Made by a program: the position numbers and the translations under genes. The notes below the pieces were generated by a model. It did no database searches. It saw nothing but the letters and a program-made list of their open reading frames with translations, and was not told the DNA's origin. 52,184 bases of DNA from Methylosinus sp. Sm6 (GTDB lineage Bacteria > Pseudomonadota > Alphaproteobacteria > Rhizobiales > Beijerinckiaceae), in the NCBI RefSeq assembly GCF_019802345.1, contig NZ_JAINDZ010000032.1, positions 1 to 52,184 of the forward strand, written 5' to 3'. Below, one piece after another: positions 36,528-47,320 of this stretch. How positions within the stretch are numbered: position 1 is the stretch's first letter; every line of letters starts with the position of its first letter.

Positions 36528-37652
36528 ATGCGAATCTGTCACGTCATCGAATCCGCGAGCGGTGGAAGCGCCCAGGTCGTCGTCGATCTTCTGCGCGCGG
36601 GCATTGCGGCGGGTGACGAGCAGACGCTGATCTACTCTCCGGTTCGCGCCGAGGCGCGCTTCCTTCAGGCGATCGACGCGCTGCGTGGGCTGGTCCGCGT
36701 GCACGCGCTCGAGATGCAGCGACGCGTCGGTTGGAGGGACATTATCGCCGCGGGACGATTGATGCGTCTGATCCGCGCGCTTGGACCCTTCGACATCGTC
36801 GCGTCGCACAGTTCCAAGGCGGGCGCCCTGGCGCGAATGGCCGGGATCTTTCTGCCGGGCGTGGCGCAGGTCTACACGCCGCACGCCTTCATCACCATGG
36901 CGCCCGAATCGCCGGCGATCTATGGTCTCGTCGAATGGGCGGCCAGCTGGTTCTGCGACGCCATCATCGTCGGCTCGCAGCAGGAATGGGATCACGCGCG
37001 CCGCTGTTTGCGCATCCTTGCCTCGCGTCTGCGTCTCGTGCCGATGGGCGTCGACCTCTCGGCTCATGCCGAGCGCGATCCGGCGCGACGCGCGCTTCTG
37101 GCGGAGGAGGGCGCCTTCATCGTCGGCTTTGTCGGACGTCTCGTGTCACAGAAGAATCCCGAGCGGCTCGCCGAAGTCTTCGCGCATGTCGCGGCGGCCG
37201 AGCCGCGCGCGCGCTTCGTCGTCGTCGGCGATGGGCCGCTGCATGACAAGCTGCGGCGCGAAATTGCGAGTCGCGGCGTCGCCGATCGCACGCGGCTCGT
37301 CGGCGGATGCGATGCGCGCGCGCTGATGCCGGGCTTCGATTGTCTGGTCTGCACCAGCGACTATGAATCCTACGGCCTCATTTTTCCGGAGGCGCTCGCC
37401 GCCGGCGTTCCGATCGTGTCGCCGCCGGTCGGCGTCGCGCGCGAGGCGGCGAGCGAGGGCGAGACCGGCGTCGTGACGGGTTTCGATGCGTCGGACATCG
37501 CCGCCGGCGTGCTGACGCTCGCGGCGCTCGGCGCCGAGGCGCGCGCGCGCCTTGCGGAGCGATGCCGCGAGCATTCGCGCCGCTTCGATTTTTCCGAGAC
37601 GGCGCGTCGCACGCGCGCGCTCTATGCGAGCCTGCTCCGCCGCGCGAGATGA
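36528..37652 (+). CDS. GT4 glycosyltransferase
   Basis: 374 aa from ATG 36528; no good ribosome site is seen, and a TTG start 10 codons earlier is possible. GT-B fold: MRICHVIESASGGSAQVVVD, ASHSSKAGALARMAG and YTPHAF in the first half, IVGFVGRLVSQKNPERLAEVF and SDYESYGLIFPEALAAGVPI (EX7E) in the second. The order resembles capsular or lipopolysaccharide GT4 enzymes. It is apart from the exopolysaccharide locus at 12-20 kb, between clpA and uvrA, so its pathway is uncertain. Confidence 0.88.
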   Translation: MRICHVIESASGGSAQVVVDLLRAGIAAGDEQTLIYSPVRAEARFLQAIDALRGLVRVHALEMQRRVGWRDIIAAGRLMRLIRALGPFDIVASHSSKAGALARMAGIFLPGVAQVYTPHAFITMAPESPAIYGLVEWAASWFCDAIIVGSQQEWDHARRCLRILASRLRLVPMGVDLSAHAERDPARRALLAEEGAFIVGFVGRLVSQKNPERLAEVFAHVAAAEPRARFVVVGDGPLHDKLRREIASRGVADRTRLVGGCDARALMPGFDCLVCTSDYESYGLIFPEALAAGVPIVSPPVGVAREAASEGETGVVTGFDASDIAAGVLTLAALGAEARARLAERCREHSRRFDFSETARRTRALYASLLRRAR

Positions 37653-37672
37653 GCGAGCCTTCGGTCTCGCTC
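37651..37672. terminator. Hairpin between convergent genes
   Basis: Stem GAGCGAG / CTCGCTC around CCTTCGGT, between the glycosyltransferase and uvrA ends. No T-run, so the terminator role is tentative. Confidence 0.35.
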
Positions 37673-37699
37673 CTCGTCACGCGGATCGGGCGCGCGGCC

Positions 37700-40600
37700 T
37701 CACTGCTCCTGCGCGGCGCGCTTGCGACGCGGCGCCGGCGCCTCCTTTTTCACCTTCTCCGCACGTGGCGGACGCCGCTTCAGCACCTCGTCGAGATAGC
37801 GGCCGGTATGGCTGCGCAGCGCCGCGACGATCTCCGACGGCGGGCCCTCGGCGACGATCTCGCCGCCGCCGTCGCCGCCCTCGGGTCCAAGATCGATGAT
37901 CCAATCAGCGGTCTTGATCACCTCGAGATTATGCTCGATCACGACGACGCTATTGCCCTGATCGACGAGCTCGTGCAGCACCTCGAGCAGCTTCGCGACA
38001 TCGTGGAAATGCAGGCCGGTCGTCGGCTCGTCGAGGATGTAGAGCGTGCGCCCGGTCGAGCGGCGCGCCAATTCCTTGGCGAGCTTTATACGCTGCGCCT
38101 CGCCGCCCGACAGCGTCGTCGCCTGCTGGCCGACGCGAATGTAATCGAGGCCGACGCGCTTCAAGGTCTCCATCTTGTCGCGGATCGCCGGCGCCGCCTT
38201 GAACAGATCGCTCGCCTCCTCGACCGTCATGTCGAGCACATCGGCGATCGATTTCTCGCGATATTTCACCTCCAGCGTCTCGCGGTCGTAGCGCTTGCCC
38301 TTGCAGACGTCGCAAGTGACATAGACGTCCGGCAAGAAATGCATCTCGATCTTGATGACGCCGTCGCCCTGACAGGCTTCGCAGCGACCGCCTTTGACGT
38401 TGAATGAAAAGCGTCCCGGCGCATAGCCGCGCGCCTTCGCCTCGGGCAGGCCGGCGAACCATTCGCGGATCGGCGTGAAGGCGCCCGTATAAGTTGCCGG
38501 ATTGGAGCGCGGCGTGCGGCCGATCGGCGATTGATCGATGTCGATGATCTTGTCGATATGCTCCAAGCCTTCGATCTTGTCGAACGGCGCGGGATGCTCA
38601 TGCGCATTGTTGAGGCGACGCGCCACGGCCTTGTACAGAGTCTCGATGACGAGAGTCGATTTGCCGCCGCCGGAGACGCCGGTGACCGCGGTGAAGAGAC
38701 CCAACGGAATCTTCGCCTCGACATTTTTCAGATTATTGCCGCGCGCGCCGGAAATCTTCAGCCAGCGGCCGGGATCGGGCTTGCGCAGCGCATGGCGCAA
38801 GGTGACCTGCCGTGCGCCGGTCAGATACTGGCCGGTGAGCGAATTCTCATCGTCCATGATCTCCTGCGGCGCGCCCTTGGAGACGATTTTGCCGCCGTGC
38901 ACGCCGGCGCCGGGGCCGACGTCGACGACATAATCGGCGGCGAGGATCGCATCCTCGTCATGCTCGACGACGATGACGCTGTTGCCGAGATCGCGCAGCC
39001 GCCGCAGCGTGTCGAGCAGGCGATCATTGTCGCGCTGATGCAGGCCGATCGACGGCTCGTCGAGCACATAGAGCACGCCGGTGAGGCCGGAGCCGATCTG
39101 TGAAGCGAGCCGAATGCGCTGACTCTCGCCGCCGGACAATGTGCCGGAGGCGCGCGACAAAGTGAGATAATCGAGCCCGACATCGACGAGGAAGGTGAGC
39201 CTGTCGCGAATCTCCTTCAATATGCGATGGGCGATCTCATTGCGCTTGGCGTCGAGCTTTTCCGGCAATGCGCGAAACCAGTCGAGCGCCGCGCGCACGG
39301 AGAGATCGGACACTTCCCCGATATGGCGAGAATCGATCTTCACCGCCAGCGCCTCGGGCTTCAGTCGATAGCCGAGGCACGCCTTGCAGGGCTCGGCCGA
39401 CATGTAGCGGCCGATCTCCTCGCGCGCCCATTCGCTGTCGGTTTCGAGGAAGCGCCGTTGCAGATTGCTGACGACGCCTTCGAACGGCTTCTTCACATCA
39501 TAGGCGCGCGCGCCATCGTCATAAGAGAAACGAATTTCTTCCTTGCCGGAGCCGTGCAGCAGCACGTCGCGCACCGCCTTGTCGAGCTTCTCGAACGGCG
39601 TGTCGAGACGGAATTTGTAATGCCGCCCGAGCGACTCGAGCGCCTGCATGTAATAGGGCGAGGATGATTTCGCCCAGGGCGCGATGGCGCCTTTGCGCAA
39701 GCTGAGCTTGGGATCGGGAACGACGAGATCGGGATCGATGACCTGCTCTTGTCCGAGGCCGCTGCAGACGGGACAGGCGCCGAAGGGATTGTTGAACGAG
39801 AACAGCCGCGGCTCGATCTCCGAAATGGTGAAGCCGGAAACAGGGCAGGCGAATTTGGAGGAGAAGACGATGTGGTCGGGCGCGTAATGAGAGGTGAGCA
39901 GGGCTTTGGGGGCTCCATGACTACTCACTGCCTCGCTGCTCGCTTTGTCGGCGAATTCGACGACAGCCAGCCCATTCGCCAGCTCCAGCGCGGTCTCGAA
40001 ACTATCGGCGAGACGCGCGCCGATGTCGCTGCGCACGACGATGCGGTCGACGACGATGTCGATGTCGTGCTTCAATTTCTTGTCGAGCGGCGGCGTGTCG
40101 GCGATTTCGTGATAGGCGCCGTCGATCTTCAATCGCTGAAAGCCGCGCTTCGTATATTCGGCGATCTCTTTTTTATATTCGCCCTTGCGGCCGCGCACCA
40201 CCGGCGCGAGCAGATAGAGCCTCGTCCCCTGCGGCAGCGCCAGCACGCGATCGACCATTTGCGAGACGGTCTGACTCTCGATCGGCAGGCCGGTCGTCGG
40301 CGAATAGGGGATGCCGACGCGCGCCCAGAGGAGACGCATGTAATCGTGAATCTCGGTCACCGTGCCGACGGTGGAGCGCGGATTCTTGGACGTCGTCTTC
40401 TGCTCGATGGAGATGGCCGGCGAGAGCCCGTCGATCTGATCGACATCGGGCTTCTGCATCATCTCGAGGAATTGCCGCGCATAGGCGGAGAGCGATTCGA
40501 CATAGCGGCGCTGGCCTTCGGCATAAATGGTGTCGAAGGCCAGCGAGGATTTGCCCGAGCCCGAGAGGCCGGTGAAGACGACGAATTTGTCGCGCGGAAT

Positions 40601-40714
40601 GACGAGATCGACGTTTTTGAGATTATGCTCGCGCGCGCCGCGAATGGCGATGACCTTGCCGTCGAAGAGATCATCGAGCGTGGCGTCGGCGGCGGATTTC
40701 TTCGAGCTTCGCAT
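37700..40714 (-). CDS. uvrA: Excinuclease ABC subunit A
   Basis: 1004 aa from the ATG at 40714 ([17 protein letters not shown]); a long upstream open extension reaches 41026 but runs through repeats and is not part of the family. Two ABC modules: Walker [21 protein letters not shown] and [13 protein letters not shown]; signatures [14 protein letters not shown] and [14 protein letters not shown]. Zinc-binding Cys pairs are visible in [25 protein letters not shown] and CDVCKGKR. It recognises DNA damage in nucleotide excision repair. No LexA box is visible just upstream; instead a palindromic repeat begins 35 bases before the start. Confidence 0.96.
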   Translation of the reverse strand: MRSSKKSAADATLDDLFDGKVIAIRGAREHNLKNVDLVIPRDKFVVFTGLSGSGKSSLAFDTIYAEGQRRYVESLSAYARQFLEMMQKPDVDQIDGLSPAISIEQKTTSKNPRSTVGTVTEIHDYMRLLWARVGIPYSPTTGLPIESQTVSQMVDRVLALPQGTRLYLLAPVVRGRKGEYKKEIAEYTKRGFQRLKIDGAYHEIADTPPLDKKLKHDIDIVVDRIVVRSDIGARLADSFETALELANGLAVVEFADKASSEAVSSHGAPKALLTSHYAPDHIVFSSKFACPVSGFTISEIEPRLFSFNNPFGACPVCSGLGQEQVIDPDLVVPDPKLSLRKGAIAPWAKSSSPYYMQALESLGRHYKFRLDTPFEKLDKAVRDVLLHGSGKEEIRFSYDDGARAYDVKKPFEGVVSNLQRRFLETDSEWAREEIGRYMSAEPCKACLGYRLKPEALAVKIDSRHIGEVSDLSVRAALDWFRALPEKLDAKRNEIAHRILKEIRDRLTFLVDVGLDYLTLSRASGTLSGGESQRIRLASQIGSGLTGVLYVLDEPSIGLHQRDNDRLLDTLRRLRDLGNSVIVVEHDEDAILAADYVVDVGPGAGVHGGKIVSKGAPQEIMDDENSLTGQYLTGARQVTLRHALRKPDPGRWLKISGARGNNLKNVEAKIPLGLFTAVTGVSGGGKSTLVIETLYKAVARRLNNAHEHPAPFDKIEGLEHIDKIIDIDQSPIGRTPRSNPATYTGAFTPIREWFAGLPEAKARGYAPGRFSFNVKGGRCEACQGDGVIKIEMHFLPDVYVTCDVCKGKRYDRETLEVKYREKSIADVLDMTVEEASDLFKAAPAIRDKMETLKRVGLDYIRVGQQATTLSGGEAQRIKLAKELARRSTGRTLYILDEPTTGLHFHDVAKLLEVLHELVDQGNSVVVIEHNLEVIKTADWIIDLGPEGGDGGGEIVAEGPPSEIVAALRSHTGRYLDEVLKRRPPRAEKVKKEAPAPRRKRAAQEQ

Positions 40715-40748
40715 GTGCACGACCAGAACTTGAGCGGCGGGCGGGTCG

Positions 40749-40869
40749 CACCCTCCCTTCGGGGGGAGGGTCGCGCCGAAGGCGCGCGGTGGGGTGACTC
40801 CCGGAGTCTCGCGGCGCACCCCACCCCGGACGGCTTCGCCGTCCGACCCTGCTCCTGAAGGGGAGGGTG
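40749..40869. repeat. Inverted pair of palindromic repeats upstream of uvrA
   Basis: The left copy CACCCTCCCTTCGGGGGG ... GGTGGGGTG and the right copy, on the other strand CACCCTCCCCTTCAGGAG ... GGGGTGGGGTG, face each other. Each contains its own internal hairpin. Confidence 0.75.
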
Positions 40870-41000
40870 GAATACGCCGATTTTCCCAGGGTCGCGTCGA
40901 TCTTACGCCCTCCGCTTCCTCTTGCCATGCTGCGACGCAGTAATCCACAGCCTCGCGCGCCCGCGTCCCCGCCGCCGTCTCCGGCGCGGGGGGATCCAGC

Positions 41001-41135
41001 GTCACGGCCGCGCTTGTCGCGGCCATCTACGCCTCGACGATTTGGAATGTCGGAACATGAGCGGAACAACGCCGCCTCGTTTTCCCGCATGTCGCACTGT
41101 CTGGGCGTGGACGCTCGCGACAAGCGCGGGCATGA
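41001..41135. repeat. Inverted pair of GTCAyGsCCGCGCTTGTCGCG repeats
   Basis: Copy A at 41001-41033 (GTCACGGCCGCGCTTGTCGC) and copy B, opposite strand, at 41103-41135 (GTCATGCCCGCGCTTGTCGC), about 70 bases apart. The motif is of a kind common in intergenic DNA of Rhizobiales-type genomes (recalled, not searched). Confidence 0.75.
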
Positions 41136-41277
41136 CGCGACGTATCGGAATTGTCGACCTGGATTCGGAGCCCTGCGCACCGCCTGCAGAGGCGTGCGTC
41201 CTCGATAAGATCGGAGCCGTCTGCCGCTATTGCGCGCCGTTGTCGGCGTCAAAGATAGGCCTGCGCAGGGCTGCTCT

Positions 41278-41526
41278 TCAACTCGTCATCCGCAAGGCCG
41301 CGAGCAGAAGCGCGCCGACTGCGAGTTGCGTCGCAAGCATTCCGCACAAAATATCGACTTTCAAATGGGCCGCTGTCGTTACGATTTTCGCTTCCAGGCG
41401 CTCGATGGCGGCGCCGATGTTCGTCCTGCAACGATCGATGTCGGCCTTCGACGCGACGCCGTCGCGCAGAGCCACATCCAGCGCTTCCGCATGGGCGCGC
41501 GCCCTGCCGCCGATGCGGCATAAATC
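41278..41526 (-). pseudogene. DUF1640-like coiled-coil membrane protein remnant
   Basis: The frame ends with SKADIDRC, a coiled-coil segment IGAAIERLEAKIVTTAAHLK and a C-terminal helix LCGMLATQLAVGALLLAALR, the typical tail of DUF1640 (CCDC90-like) proteins. The N-terminal half expected in the family is missing, and no start codon with a ribosome site precedes it; a GTG inside would give only about 62 aa. Probably a decayed gene. Confidence 0.5.
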
Positions 41527-41620
41527 ATGCTGCCGGATGGAGCGACCGAGAAAGGCGAGCAAGAGCGATGGCGGGATTCGGACATTCGGCGGGCGAGCGG
41601 CAGGCTCGGAAGACCATGCG

Positions 41621-42307
41621 ATGAGCGAGCCGCTGCGCGCCATTCTGATCGATCTCGAAGGCGTCATGATGCCCATGGCCTTCATGACCGAGACGCTCAC
41701 GCCGCTCGCGGCGCAGCGGCTGGGGAGCTATATCGTCGAGCATGCCGAGGACGAGGTGGTGGAGGAGGCGCTCGAGGAGACCGGGCGGCTCATGGGCGGT
41801 TATGACCTCGAGCCCGCGCAGGCGGAATCCCTGCTGCTGCGCTGGATGAAGCAGGGGCGCAAGGCGACGCCGCTGAAACTCCTCCAGGGTCTCGTCTGGG
41901 AGGAGGCCTTTGAGGCGGGCAAGCTGCAAGGCGCGCTCTATCCGGATGTGGCCGAGCGTCTCGCCGCCTGGGCCGCCGCCGGCCTGCGCCTCTTCGTCTA
42001 TTCCTCCAATTCGATCTTCGCGCAGAAGCGGCTGCTGACCCGCTCGTCTTCCGAGCAGCTGATGGGCTTGTTCGAGGATTTCTTCGACACCTCGCTCGGG
42101 CAGAAGATCGAGCCCGGCTCCTATCGCGATATCTGCGAGCGCCTCGACCTGCCCGCGGCGTCGATCCTCCTGTTGTCGGAGAACGAGGAAAAGCTCGACG
42201 CCGCCAAGACCGCCGGCCTCGCGACCATCCGCGTCGCGCGCGACGGGCCGGTCGACAGCGGCCATGACGTCAGCCCCGATCTCGCCTCCTTGACCATCGG
42301 ACGGTGA
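41621..42307 (+). CDS. MtnC-like enolase-phosphatase (HAD family)
   Basis: 228 aa. The N-terminal AILIDLEGVMMPMAFMTETL matches MtnC's DIEGT motif I, but with Val in place of Thr after DLEG. Motif II is in VYSSNSIFAQKRLL and the later motifs in DTSLGQKIEPGSYRDICERL and LLLSENEEKLDAAKTAGL. MtnC makes an acireductone in the methionine salvage pathway; no other salvage gene is here, so the substrate could differ. A GGAAGA is about 10 nt upstream. The next gene, a ferredoxin, begins 3 bases after the stop. Confidence 0.75.
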   Translation: MSEPLRAILIDLEGVMMPMAFMTETLTPLAAQRLGSYIVEHAEDEVVEEALEETGRLMGGYDLEPAQAESLLLRWMKQGRKATPLKLLQGLVWEEAFEAGKLQGALYPDVAERLAAWAAAGLRLFVYSSNSIFAQKRLLTRSSSEQLMGLFEDFFDTSLGQKIEPGSYRDICERLDLPAASILLLSENEEKLDAAKTAGLATIRVARDGPVDSGHDVSPDLASLTIGR

Positions 42308-42310
42308 CGA

Positions 42311-42640
42311 ATGACGAAATTCACGCTCGAGACACGCGACGGGACGCGATCGGAGATCGCTGGCAAGGATCGCGCGACGATGATGAAGCTGATCCGCAAA
42401 TCCGGGGTGGAGGAGCTGGTCGCAGAATGCGGCGGCAGCTGCACCTGCGCCACCTGCCAAATCTATGTCGATCTGCCGGACGGCGTCGCCATGCCTCCCA
42501 TGGAGCCCGCCGAGGCCATCATGCTGGCCAAGGCCCCCAACCGCCGCCTCAATTCGCGCCTCGCCTGCCAGATGAAATTCGACTCGAGCCTCGACGGAAT
42601 GCATGTCTGCATCGCGCCGGAGGATTTCAGTCAGATTTAG
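42311..42640 (+). CDS. Adrenodoxin-type [2Fe-2S] ferredoxin
   Basis: 109 aa. The cluster-binding pattern C-X5-C-X2-C is present as CGGSCTCATC, with the fourth Cys in SRLACQMKF. The protein begins TKFTLETRDGTRSEI and matches the bacterial adrenodoxin-like group that feeds electrons to P450s or Fe-S assembly. It follows the MtnC-like gene by 3 bases, so they are co-transcribed; why is unclear. Confidence 0.9.
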   Translation: MTKFTLETRDGTRSEIAGKDRATMMKLIRKSGVEELVAECGGSCTCATCQIYVDLPDGVAMPPMEPAEAIMLAKAPNRRLNSRLACQMKFDSSLDGMHVCIAPEDFSQI

Positions 42641-42658
42641 GGGGTAGGGCGGCGCGGG

Positions 42659-42846
42659 CCCTCATCCGACCCGGCCCATAGCCCGTCGCCTGCGACGGGC
42701 GTCCTTGCGGACGCCCTATGGCCGGGCCACCTTCTCCCATAAATGGGAGAAGGATGCGCGAGCCTATTCGGTGTTTCTCAGAAAAGGGCGTCTCCTTCTC
42801 CCGCCTGCGGGAGAAGGTGGCCCCGCGAAGCGGGGTCGGATGAGGG
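42659..42846. repeat. Opposed copies of the CCTTCTCCC palindromic repeat
   Basis: A reversed copy (42659-42753), expanded by an internal GCCCGTCGCCTGCGACGGGC hairpin, is followed by a direct copy (42793-42846) containing CCTTCTCCCGCCTGCGGGAG and GGTCGGATGAGGG. Same family as 1501-1647. Confidence 0.8.
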
Positions 42847-42854
42847 TCCCGACG

Positions 42855-42882
42855 AAAAAGGCCCGGTCTTTCGACCGGGCCC
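42855..42882 (-). terminator. Rho-independent terminator after glnA
   Basis: On the minus strand, stem GGCCCGGTC / GACCGGGCC with loop GAAA, then five T. It starts 8 bases after the glnA stop. Confidence 0.92.
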
Positions 42883-42890
42883 TTCGTTCC

Positions 42891-44300
42891 TCAGTAGCTG
42901 TAATACATGTCGTATTCGACCGGATGGGGCGTCATCTCGAAGCGATAGACGTCCTGATATTTGAGGTCGATATAGGAGGCGATGAAGTCCTCGTTGAAGA
43001 CGCCGCCGGCGGTCAGGAAGGCGTGGTCGGCCTTCAGGCTGTCCAGCGCCTCGCGCAGCGAGCCGCACACGGTCGGGATCGCCTTCAGCTCCTCGGGCGG
43101 CAGGTCGTAGAGGTCCTTGTCGGCCGGCTGGCCCGGATCGATCTTGTTCACGATGCCGTCGAGGCCGGCCATCAGCATGGCCGAGAAGGCGAGATAGGGA
43201 TTGGCCGTCGGGTCGGGGAAGCGGACCTCGATGCGCTTGGCCTTCGGGCTCGTCCCGAAGGGAATGCGGCAGGAGGCCGAGCGGTTGCGCGACGAATAGG
43301 CGAGCAGCACCGGCGCCTCGAAGCCCGGAACCAGGCGCTTATACGAGTTCGTCGACGGGTTGGTGAAGGCGTTCAGCGCCTTGGCGTGCTTGATGATGCC
43401 GCCGATATACCACAGGCACTCCTGGGAGAGGCCGGCGTATTTGTCGCCCGCGAACACCGGCTTGCCTTCCTTCCAGATCGACTGGTGGACGTGCATGCCC
43501 GAGCCATTGTCGCCATAGACCGGCTTCGGCATGAAGGTCGCCGTCTTGCCGTAGGAATGCGCCACCTGATGGATCGCATACTTATAGATCTGCAGATGGT
43601 CGGCGACCTCGACCAGCGTCGCGAACTTCAGGCCGAGCTCGTGCTGGGCGGAGGCGACCTCGTGATGGTGCTTCTCGACCTTCACGCCCATCGACGCCAT
43701 GGCCGCCAGCATCTCGCCGCGCATGTCCTGCGCCGAGTCGATCGGCGGAACCGGGAAATAGCCGCCCTTGGTGCGCACGCGGTGGCCGAGATTGCCGCCC
43801 TCGTAAGCCGTGTCGGAGTTCGACGGCAGCTCGGTCGAGTCGACGGTGAAGCCGGTGTTGTAGGGGTCGGCGGAGAAGCGCACGTCGTCGAAGACGAAGA
43901 ATTCGGCTTCCGGACCGAAGAAGGAGGTGTCGCCGATGCCGGTCGACTGCAGATAGGCCTGCGCCTTCTTGGCGATGCCGCGCGGGTCGCGGTTATAGGG
44001 CTGGCCGGTGGTGGGCTCGACGACGTCGCAGACGATCGAGATCGTGGAGGCGGCGAAGAAGGGATCGGTCGCGATCGTGGAGAGGTCCGGCAGCAGCGTC
44101 ATGTCGGACTCGTTGATCGCCTTCCAGCCGGCGATGGAGGAGCCGTCGAACATGATGCCTTCGTTCAGCGCGTCCTCGTCGACGATCGACACGTCGAAGG
44201 TGACGTGCTGCCACTTGCCGCGCGGATCCGTAAAGCGGAAATCCACATATTTCACGTCATTGTCGGCGATCTGCTTGAGAACGTCCTTGGCCGTCGTCAT
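42891..44300 (-). CDS. glnA: Glutamine synthetase, type I
   Basis: 469 aa. GSI landmarks: [59 protein letters not shown], and the adenylylation Tyr in DLYDLPPEE (about 397). It makes glutamine from glutamate and ammonia and is inactivated by adenylylation. It is preceded by glnB, 104 bases upstream on the same strand, the usual glnBA order of alphaproteobacteria. Confidence 0.97.
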   Translation of the reverse strand: MTTAKDVLKQIADNDVKYVDFRFTDPRGKWQHVTFDVSIVDEDALNEGIMFDGSSIAGWKAINESDMTLLPDLSTIATDPFFAASTISIVCDVVEPTTGQPYNRDPRGIAKKAQAYLQSTGIGDTSFFGPEAEFFVFDDVRFSADPYNTGFTVDSTELPSNSDTAYEGGNLGHRVRTKGGYFPVPPIDSAQDMRGEMLAAMASMGVKVEKHHHEVASAQHELGLKFATLVEVADHLQIYKYAIHQVAHSYGKTATFMPKPVYGDNGSGMHVHQSIWKEGKPVFAGDKYAGLSQECLWYIGGIIKHAKALNAFTNPSTNSYKRLVPGFEAPVLLAYSSRNRSASCRIPFGTSPKAKRIEVRFPDPTANPYLAFSAMLMAGLDGIVNKIDPGQPADKDLYDLPPEELKAIPTVCGSLREALDSLKADHAFLTAGGVFNEDFIASYIDLKYQDVYRFEMTPHPVEYDMYYSY

Positions 44301-44404
44301 GTCGTGGAGCCTTCAGTTCGTTGTGGAGCGACCGGTGCGCGATGCGCGGGCGAAAGATGAAGCGGGGGGGGCGAGCCCGAGCGTTAGCGAGATCGGCGCC
44401 GGCT

Positions 44405-44743
<339 letters not shown>

Positions 44744-44900
44744 TCACCTTTCCCCGCATCCCGACCCGTGGCTTCCCGTCTCGCCCGAGCATTGCGAGGA
44801 GGCGAGGAACCGCCGCGCTCATAGCATTTGTCACAATCTCACGCCATGTCGAAAATGAGCGAAGCTGCCCAATAGGCGGGCGGCGGCGCCCAGCAAACGA

Positions 44901-45755
44901 TCAAACCTCGATGACGACGGGCAGATCGGGCCGCGCGCCCCATTCCGACCAGGAGCCGTCATAGACCGTCGCCGGCGGCCGGCCGGCGGCGGCGAGCGCG
45001 AGGCTCAAAATAGAGGCTGTGAGCCCCGAGCCGCAGCTCGCGATGACCGGCCGGTCCGGATCGACGCCGGCCGCGGCGAAGGCGCTCTCGAGGCCGGACC
45101 TGTCCTTCAGCCGGCCCTGCGCGAGCAGCGCGCCGAAGGGCAGGTTGATCGCGCCGGGCATATGGCCGGACCGCAGTCCCGGACGCGGCTCGGCGACGAG
45201 GCCGCGGAAGCGCTCGGACGAGCGCGCGTCGACGACCTGCGCCGAGCCGTCGGCGAGCGCCGCCTGCACATCCGCGGCGTCGGCGACGAGGGCGTGGTCG
45301 ACGCGCGGCGTGAAATGGCGCGGCTGGCGCGCATGCGGCCCCTCCTCGAGCGGGCGCCCCTCGGCGATCCAGGCGGGCAGGCCGCCGTCGAGGATCGAGA
45401 CCTCGCTCGCGCCGAACACCTGCAGCGTCCACCACAGGCGCGGCGCCGAGAACAGGCCGACGCTGTCATAGACGACGGCGCGCATGCCGTCGCCGAAGCC
45501 GAGCTTGCGCACCGCCGAGGAGAATGCGACCGCGTCCGGCAGCATGTGCGGCAGGTCGGTCGAATGATCGGCGATCGCGTCGATGTCGAAGAACACGGCC
45601 CCGGGAATATGCCCCGCGAGATATTCGGCATGCGCGTTTCGGCCGGCTGCCGGCATGTGCCAGGAGGCGTCGAAGACGACGAGGTCCGGCGCCTGCAGAT
45701 GGTCGGCCAGCCATTGCGTCGAGACGAACAGGCTCTGCGGGGCGGGTCTCGTCAT
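44901..45755 (-). CDS. sseA: 3-mercaptopyruvate/thiosulfate sulfurtransferase
   Basis: 284 aa with two rhodanese domains. The first (inactive) includes [20 protein letters not shown] and [14 protein letters not shown]. The second carries the active loop [10 protein letters not shown], whose CGSGxTA form fits 3-mercaptopyruvate as sulfur donor. GAGGAG lies 7 nt before the ATG. It is divergent from the YkgJ-like gene. Confidence 0.92.
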   Translation of the reverse strand: MTRPAPQSLFVSTQWLADHLQAPDLVVFDASWHMPAAGRNAHAEYLAGHIPGAVFFDIDAIADHSTDLPHMLPDAVAFSSAVRKLGFGDGMRAVVYDSVGLFSAPRLWWTLQVFGASEVSILDGGLPAWIAEGRPLEEGPHARQPRHFTPRVDHALVADAADVQAALADGSAQVVDARSSERFRGLVAEPRPGLRSGHMPGAINLPFGALLAQGRLKDRSGLESAFAAAGVDPDRPVIASCGSGLTASILSLALAAAGRPPATVYDGSWSEWGARPDLPVVIEV

Positions 45756-45895
45756 GCTCGTGCTCCTCGGGCTCGTTCAGCTCGGCTCGTTCGTCTCGGC
45801 CGGCGGCGAAGGCGATGGCGCGGTCGGCGCGATCGTTGTAACCAGTGTAGCAGAACGATTCGATACTCCCAATCGGCGCCGACGCGAAACCTCTC

Positions 45896-46312
45896 ATGCT
45901 CGACATTCCCGGCAAGGCCTGCGGTCCTTGCGCCTTCTGCTGCAAGGTGCTGGAGATCGACGAATTCGACAAGAGGGCCGGCGTCTGGTGCGCCCATTGC
46001 CAGGGCGCCGCCGGCTGCGGCGTCTATGCGACGCGCCCGCAAGTGTGCCGCGACTATTATTGCCGCTGGAAGGAAGAGCGCGAGCTCGGGCCGCAGCTGA
46101 GGCCGGACCGGGTGGGGACATTGCTGATGGACGATCCCGACAGCGACGAATATCATGCGGTCTGCGACCCGGAAAAGCCGTTTTCCTGGCGCAATCAGCT
46201 CGTATTCAAGCACCTCGTGAGCGAGGCGAAAGCCGGCCGCATCGTGGTCGCCAAAGCGGGACTGCGCGCCTGGCGCGTCTTCGCCGACGGCAGCTGGCGG
46301 GAATGGGTCTGA
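45896..46312 (+). CDS. YkgJ-family cysteine-cluster protein
   Basis: 138 aa. Cysteines cluster in the first 60 residues: ACGPCAFCCKVLEI, WCAHCQGAAGCGVY, CRDYYCRW. This is the YkgJ-type zinc- or iron-binding cysteine cluster of unknown function. No strong ribosome site is seen before the ATG. It may be co-transcribed with the DUF3108 gene that follows. Confidence 0.82.
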   Translation: MLDIPGKACGPCAFCCKVLEIDEFDKRAGVWCAHCQGAAGCGVYATRPQVCRDYYCRWKEERELGPQLRPDRVGTLLMDDPDSDEYHAVCDPEKPFSWRNQLVFKHLVSEAKAGRIVVAKAGLRAWRVFADGSWREWV

Positions 46313-46401
46313 ACGGCCCATCCGCCGGACGGGTGAAGCGCCCGCGCGAGCGCGTGCGGCGGTTTTTGTGGCGCATAGTCGAATCGATCGCGGACCCCGG
46401 C

Positions 46402-47238
46402 ATGGCGCAAGTGTCATTCGTTCTCGTAAGGGGGGCCTGCGGCCTCGCCGCGTCGTTTCTCGCAATGGCCGCGGCAGGGCCGGCGGCGGGCGCGGAGACG
46501 CTGAAAGCGCAATATTCGCTGAGCCTCATCGGCTTTTCCATCGGCCACGCCTCGGCCGAGGGCGTGTTCGACGGACGCGCCTATCGCATCGACATATCGA
46601 TGCGCACCTCGGGGCTCGCCGCGCTCGTCAACGACACGCGCGGCGCCGCCACCGCCGCCGGCGCCTTGTCGCGCGGCGGGCCGCAGCCCTCGCGCTACGC
46701 CAACACCACCTCCAATTCCTATGAGACGCGCACCGTGCGCATGGCGCTCGCCGGCAATGCGGTGCGCGCCGTTCAGGTGGAGCCGACGCCCTGGGATCTG
46801 CCGGTCCGCATTCCCGTCACCGACAGCAACAAGACGCATATCATCGATCCGGTGAGCGCGATGCTGATGACCGTGCCGGACAATGAGCCGCTCACCGGCC
46901 CTTCGGCCTGCAATCGCACCATCCCCGTGTTCGACGGCGTGACGCGCTTCGACGTCACGCTGCAATATGTCGAGACGCGCATGGTGCAGACGCGCGGCTA
47001 TGAAGGGCCGGTCTCGGTGTGCATGGCCCGCTACACGCCGATCTCCGGCCATCGGCCGGACAGCGTGTCGACGCGCTTCATGGCCGAGAACAACGACATC
47101 ACGGTGTGGCTGGCGCCGTTGCCGAACGCCCATATGGTCGTGCCCTATCGGCTCGCCCTGCGCACATCGGCGGGAATGCTGGTGGTCGAGCCCGCCGAGT
47201 TCCGCCTCGGCGGACGGCGGCAGGCATCGGAGCAGTAG
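46402..47238 (+). CDS. DUF3108 periplasmic protein
   Basis: 278 aa from ATG 46402, which gives a signal peptide (MAQVSFVLVRGACGLAASFL, cleaved near GPAAGA). An in-frame ATG at 46303 would overlap the previous gene and bury the signal. The mature part, starting ETLKAQYSLSLIGFSIGHAS, has the beta-rich DUF3108 features including DVTLQYVETRMVQTRGYEGP and VCMARYTPISGHRPDS. A lipid- or outer-membrane-related role is sometimes suggested for the family; unproven. Confidence 0.8.
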   Translation: MAQVSFVLVRGACGLAASFLAMAAAGPAAGAETLKAQYSLSLIGFSIGHASAEGVFDGRAYRIDISMRTSGLAALVNDTRGAATAAGALSRGGPQPSRYANTTSNSYETRTVRMALAGNAVRAVQVEPTPWDLPVRIPVTDSNKTHIIDPVSAMLMTVPDNEPLTGPSACNRTIPVFDGVTRFDVTLQYVETRMVQTRGYEGPVSVCMARYTPISGHRPDSVSTRFMAENNDITVWLAPLPNAHMVVPYRLALRTSAGMLVVEPAEFRLGGRRQASEQ

Positions 47239-47320
47239 CGCGGAGGGGGCGGCGTCCTTCCTCCCGCGAGCGGGAGGGAAAGAGCGCGCCGAGGGCGATC
47301 GGGGGAAGCAAATGCAATCA

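Larger units (their letters stand above)
40715..41277. other. Repeat-filled region between uvrA and a gene remnant
   Basis: About 560 bases with no supported gene, mostly taken up by two inverted repeat pairs (40749-40869 and 41001-41135). Confidence 0.6.

Noticed and set aside
40715-41026. In-frame N-terminal extension of uvrA by 104 residues.
   Set aside because: It runs through palindromic repeats, is unlike UvrA proteins, and the family start is at 40714.
44744-44870. A possible sigma-54 site on the minus strand before glnB (TGGCGTG ... TTGTG).
   Set aside because: The -12 element has T instead of C in the invariant GC; too weak to list.
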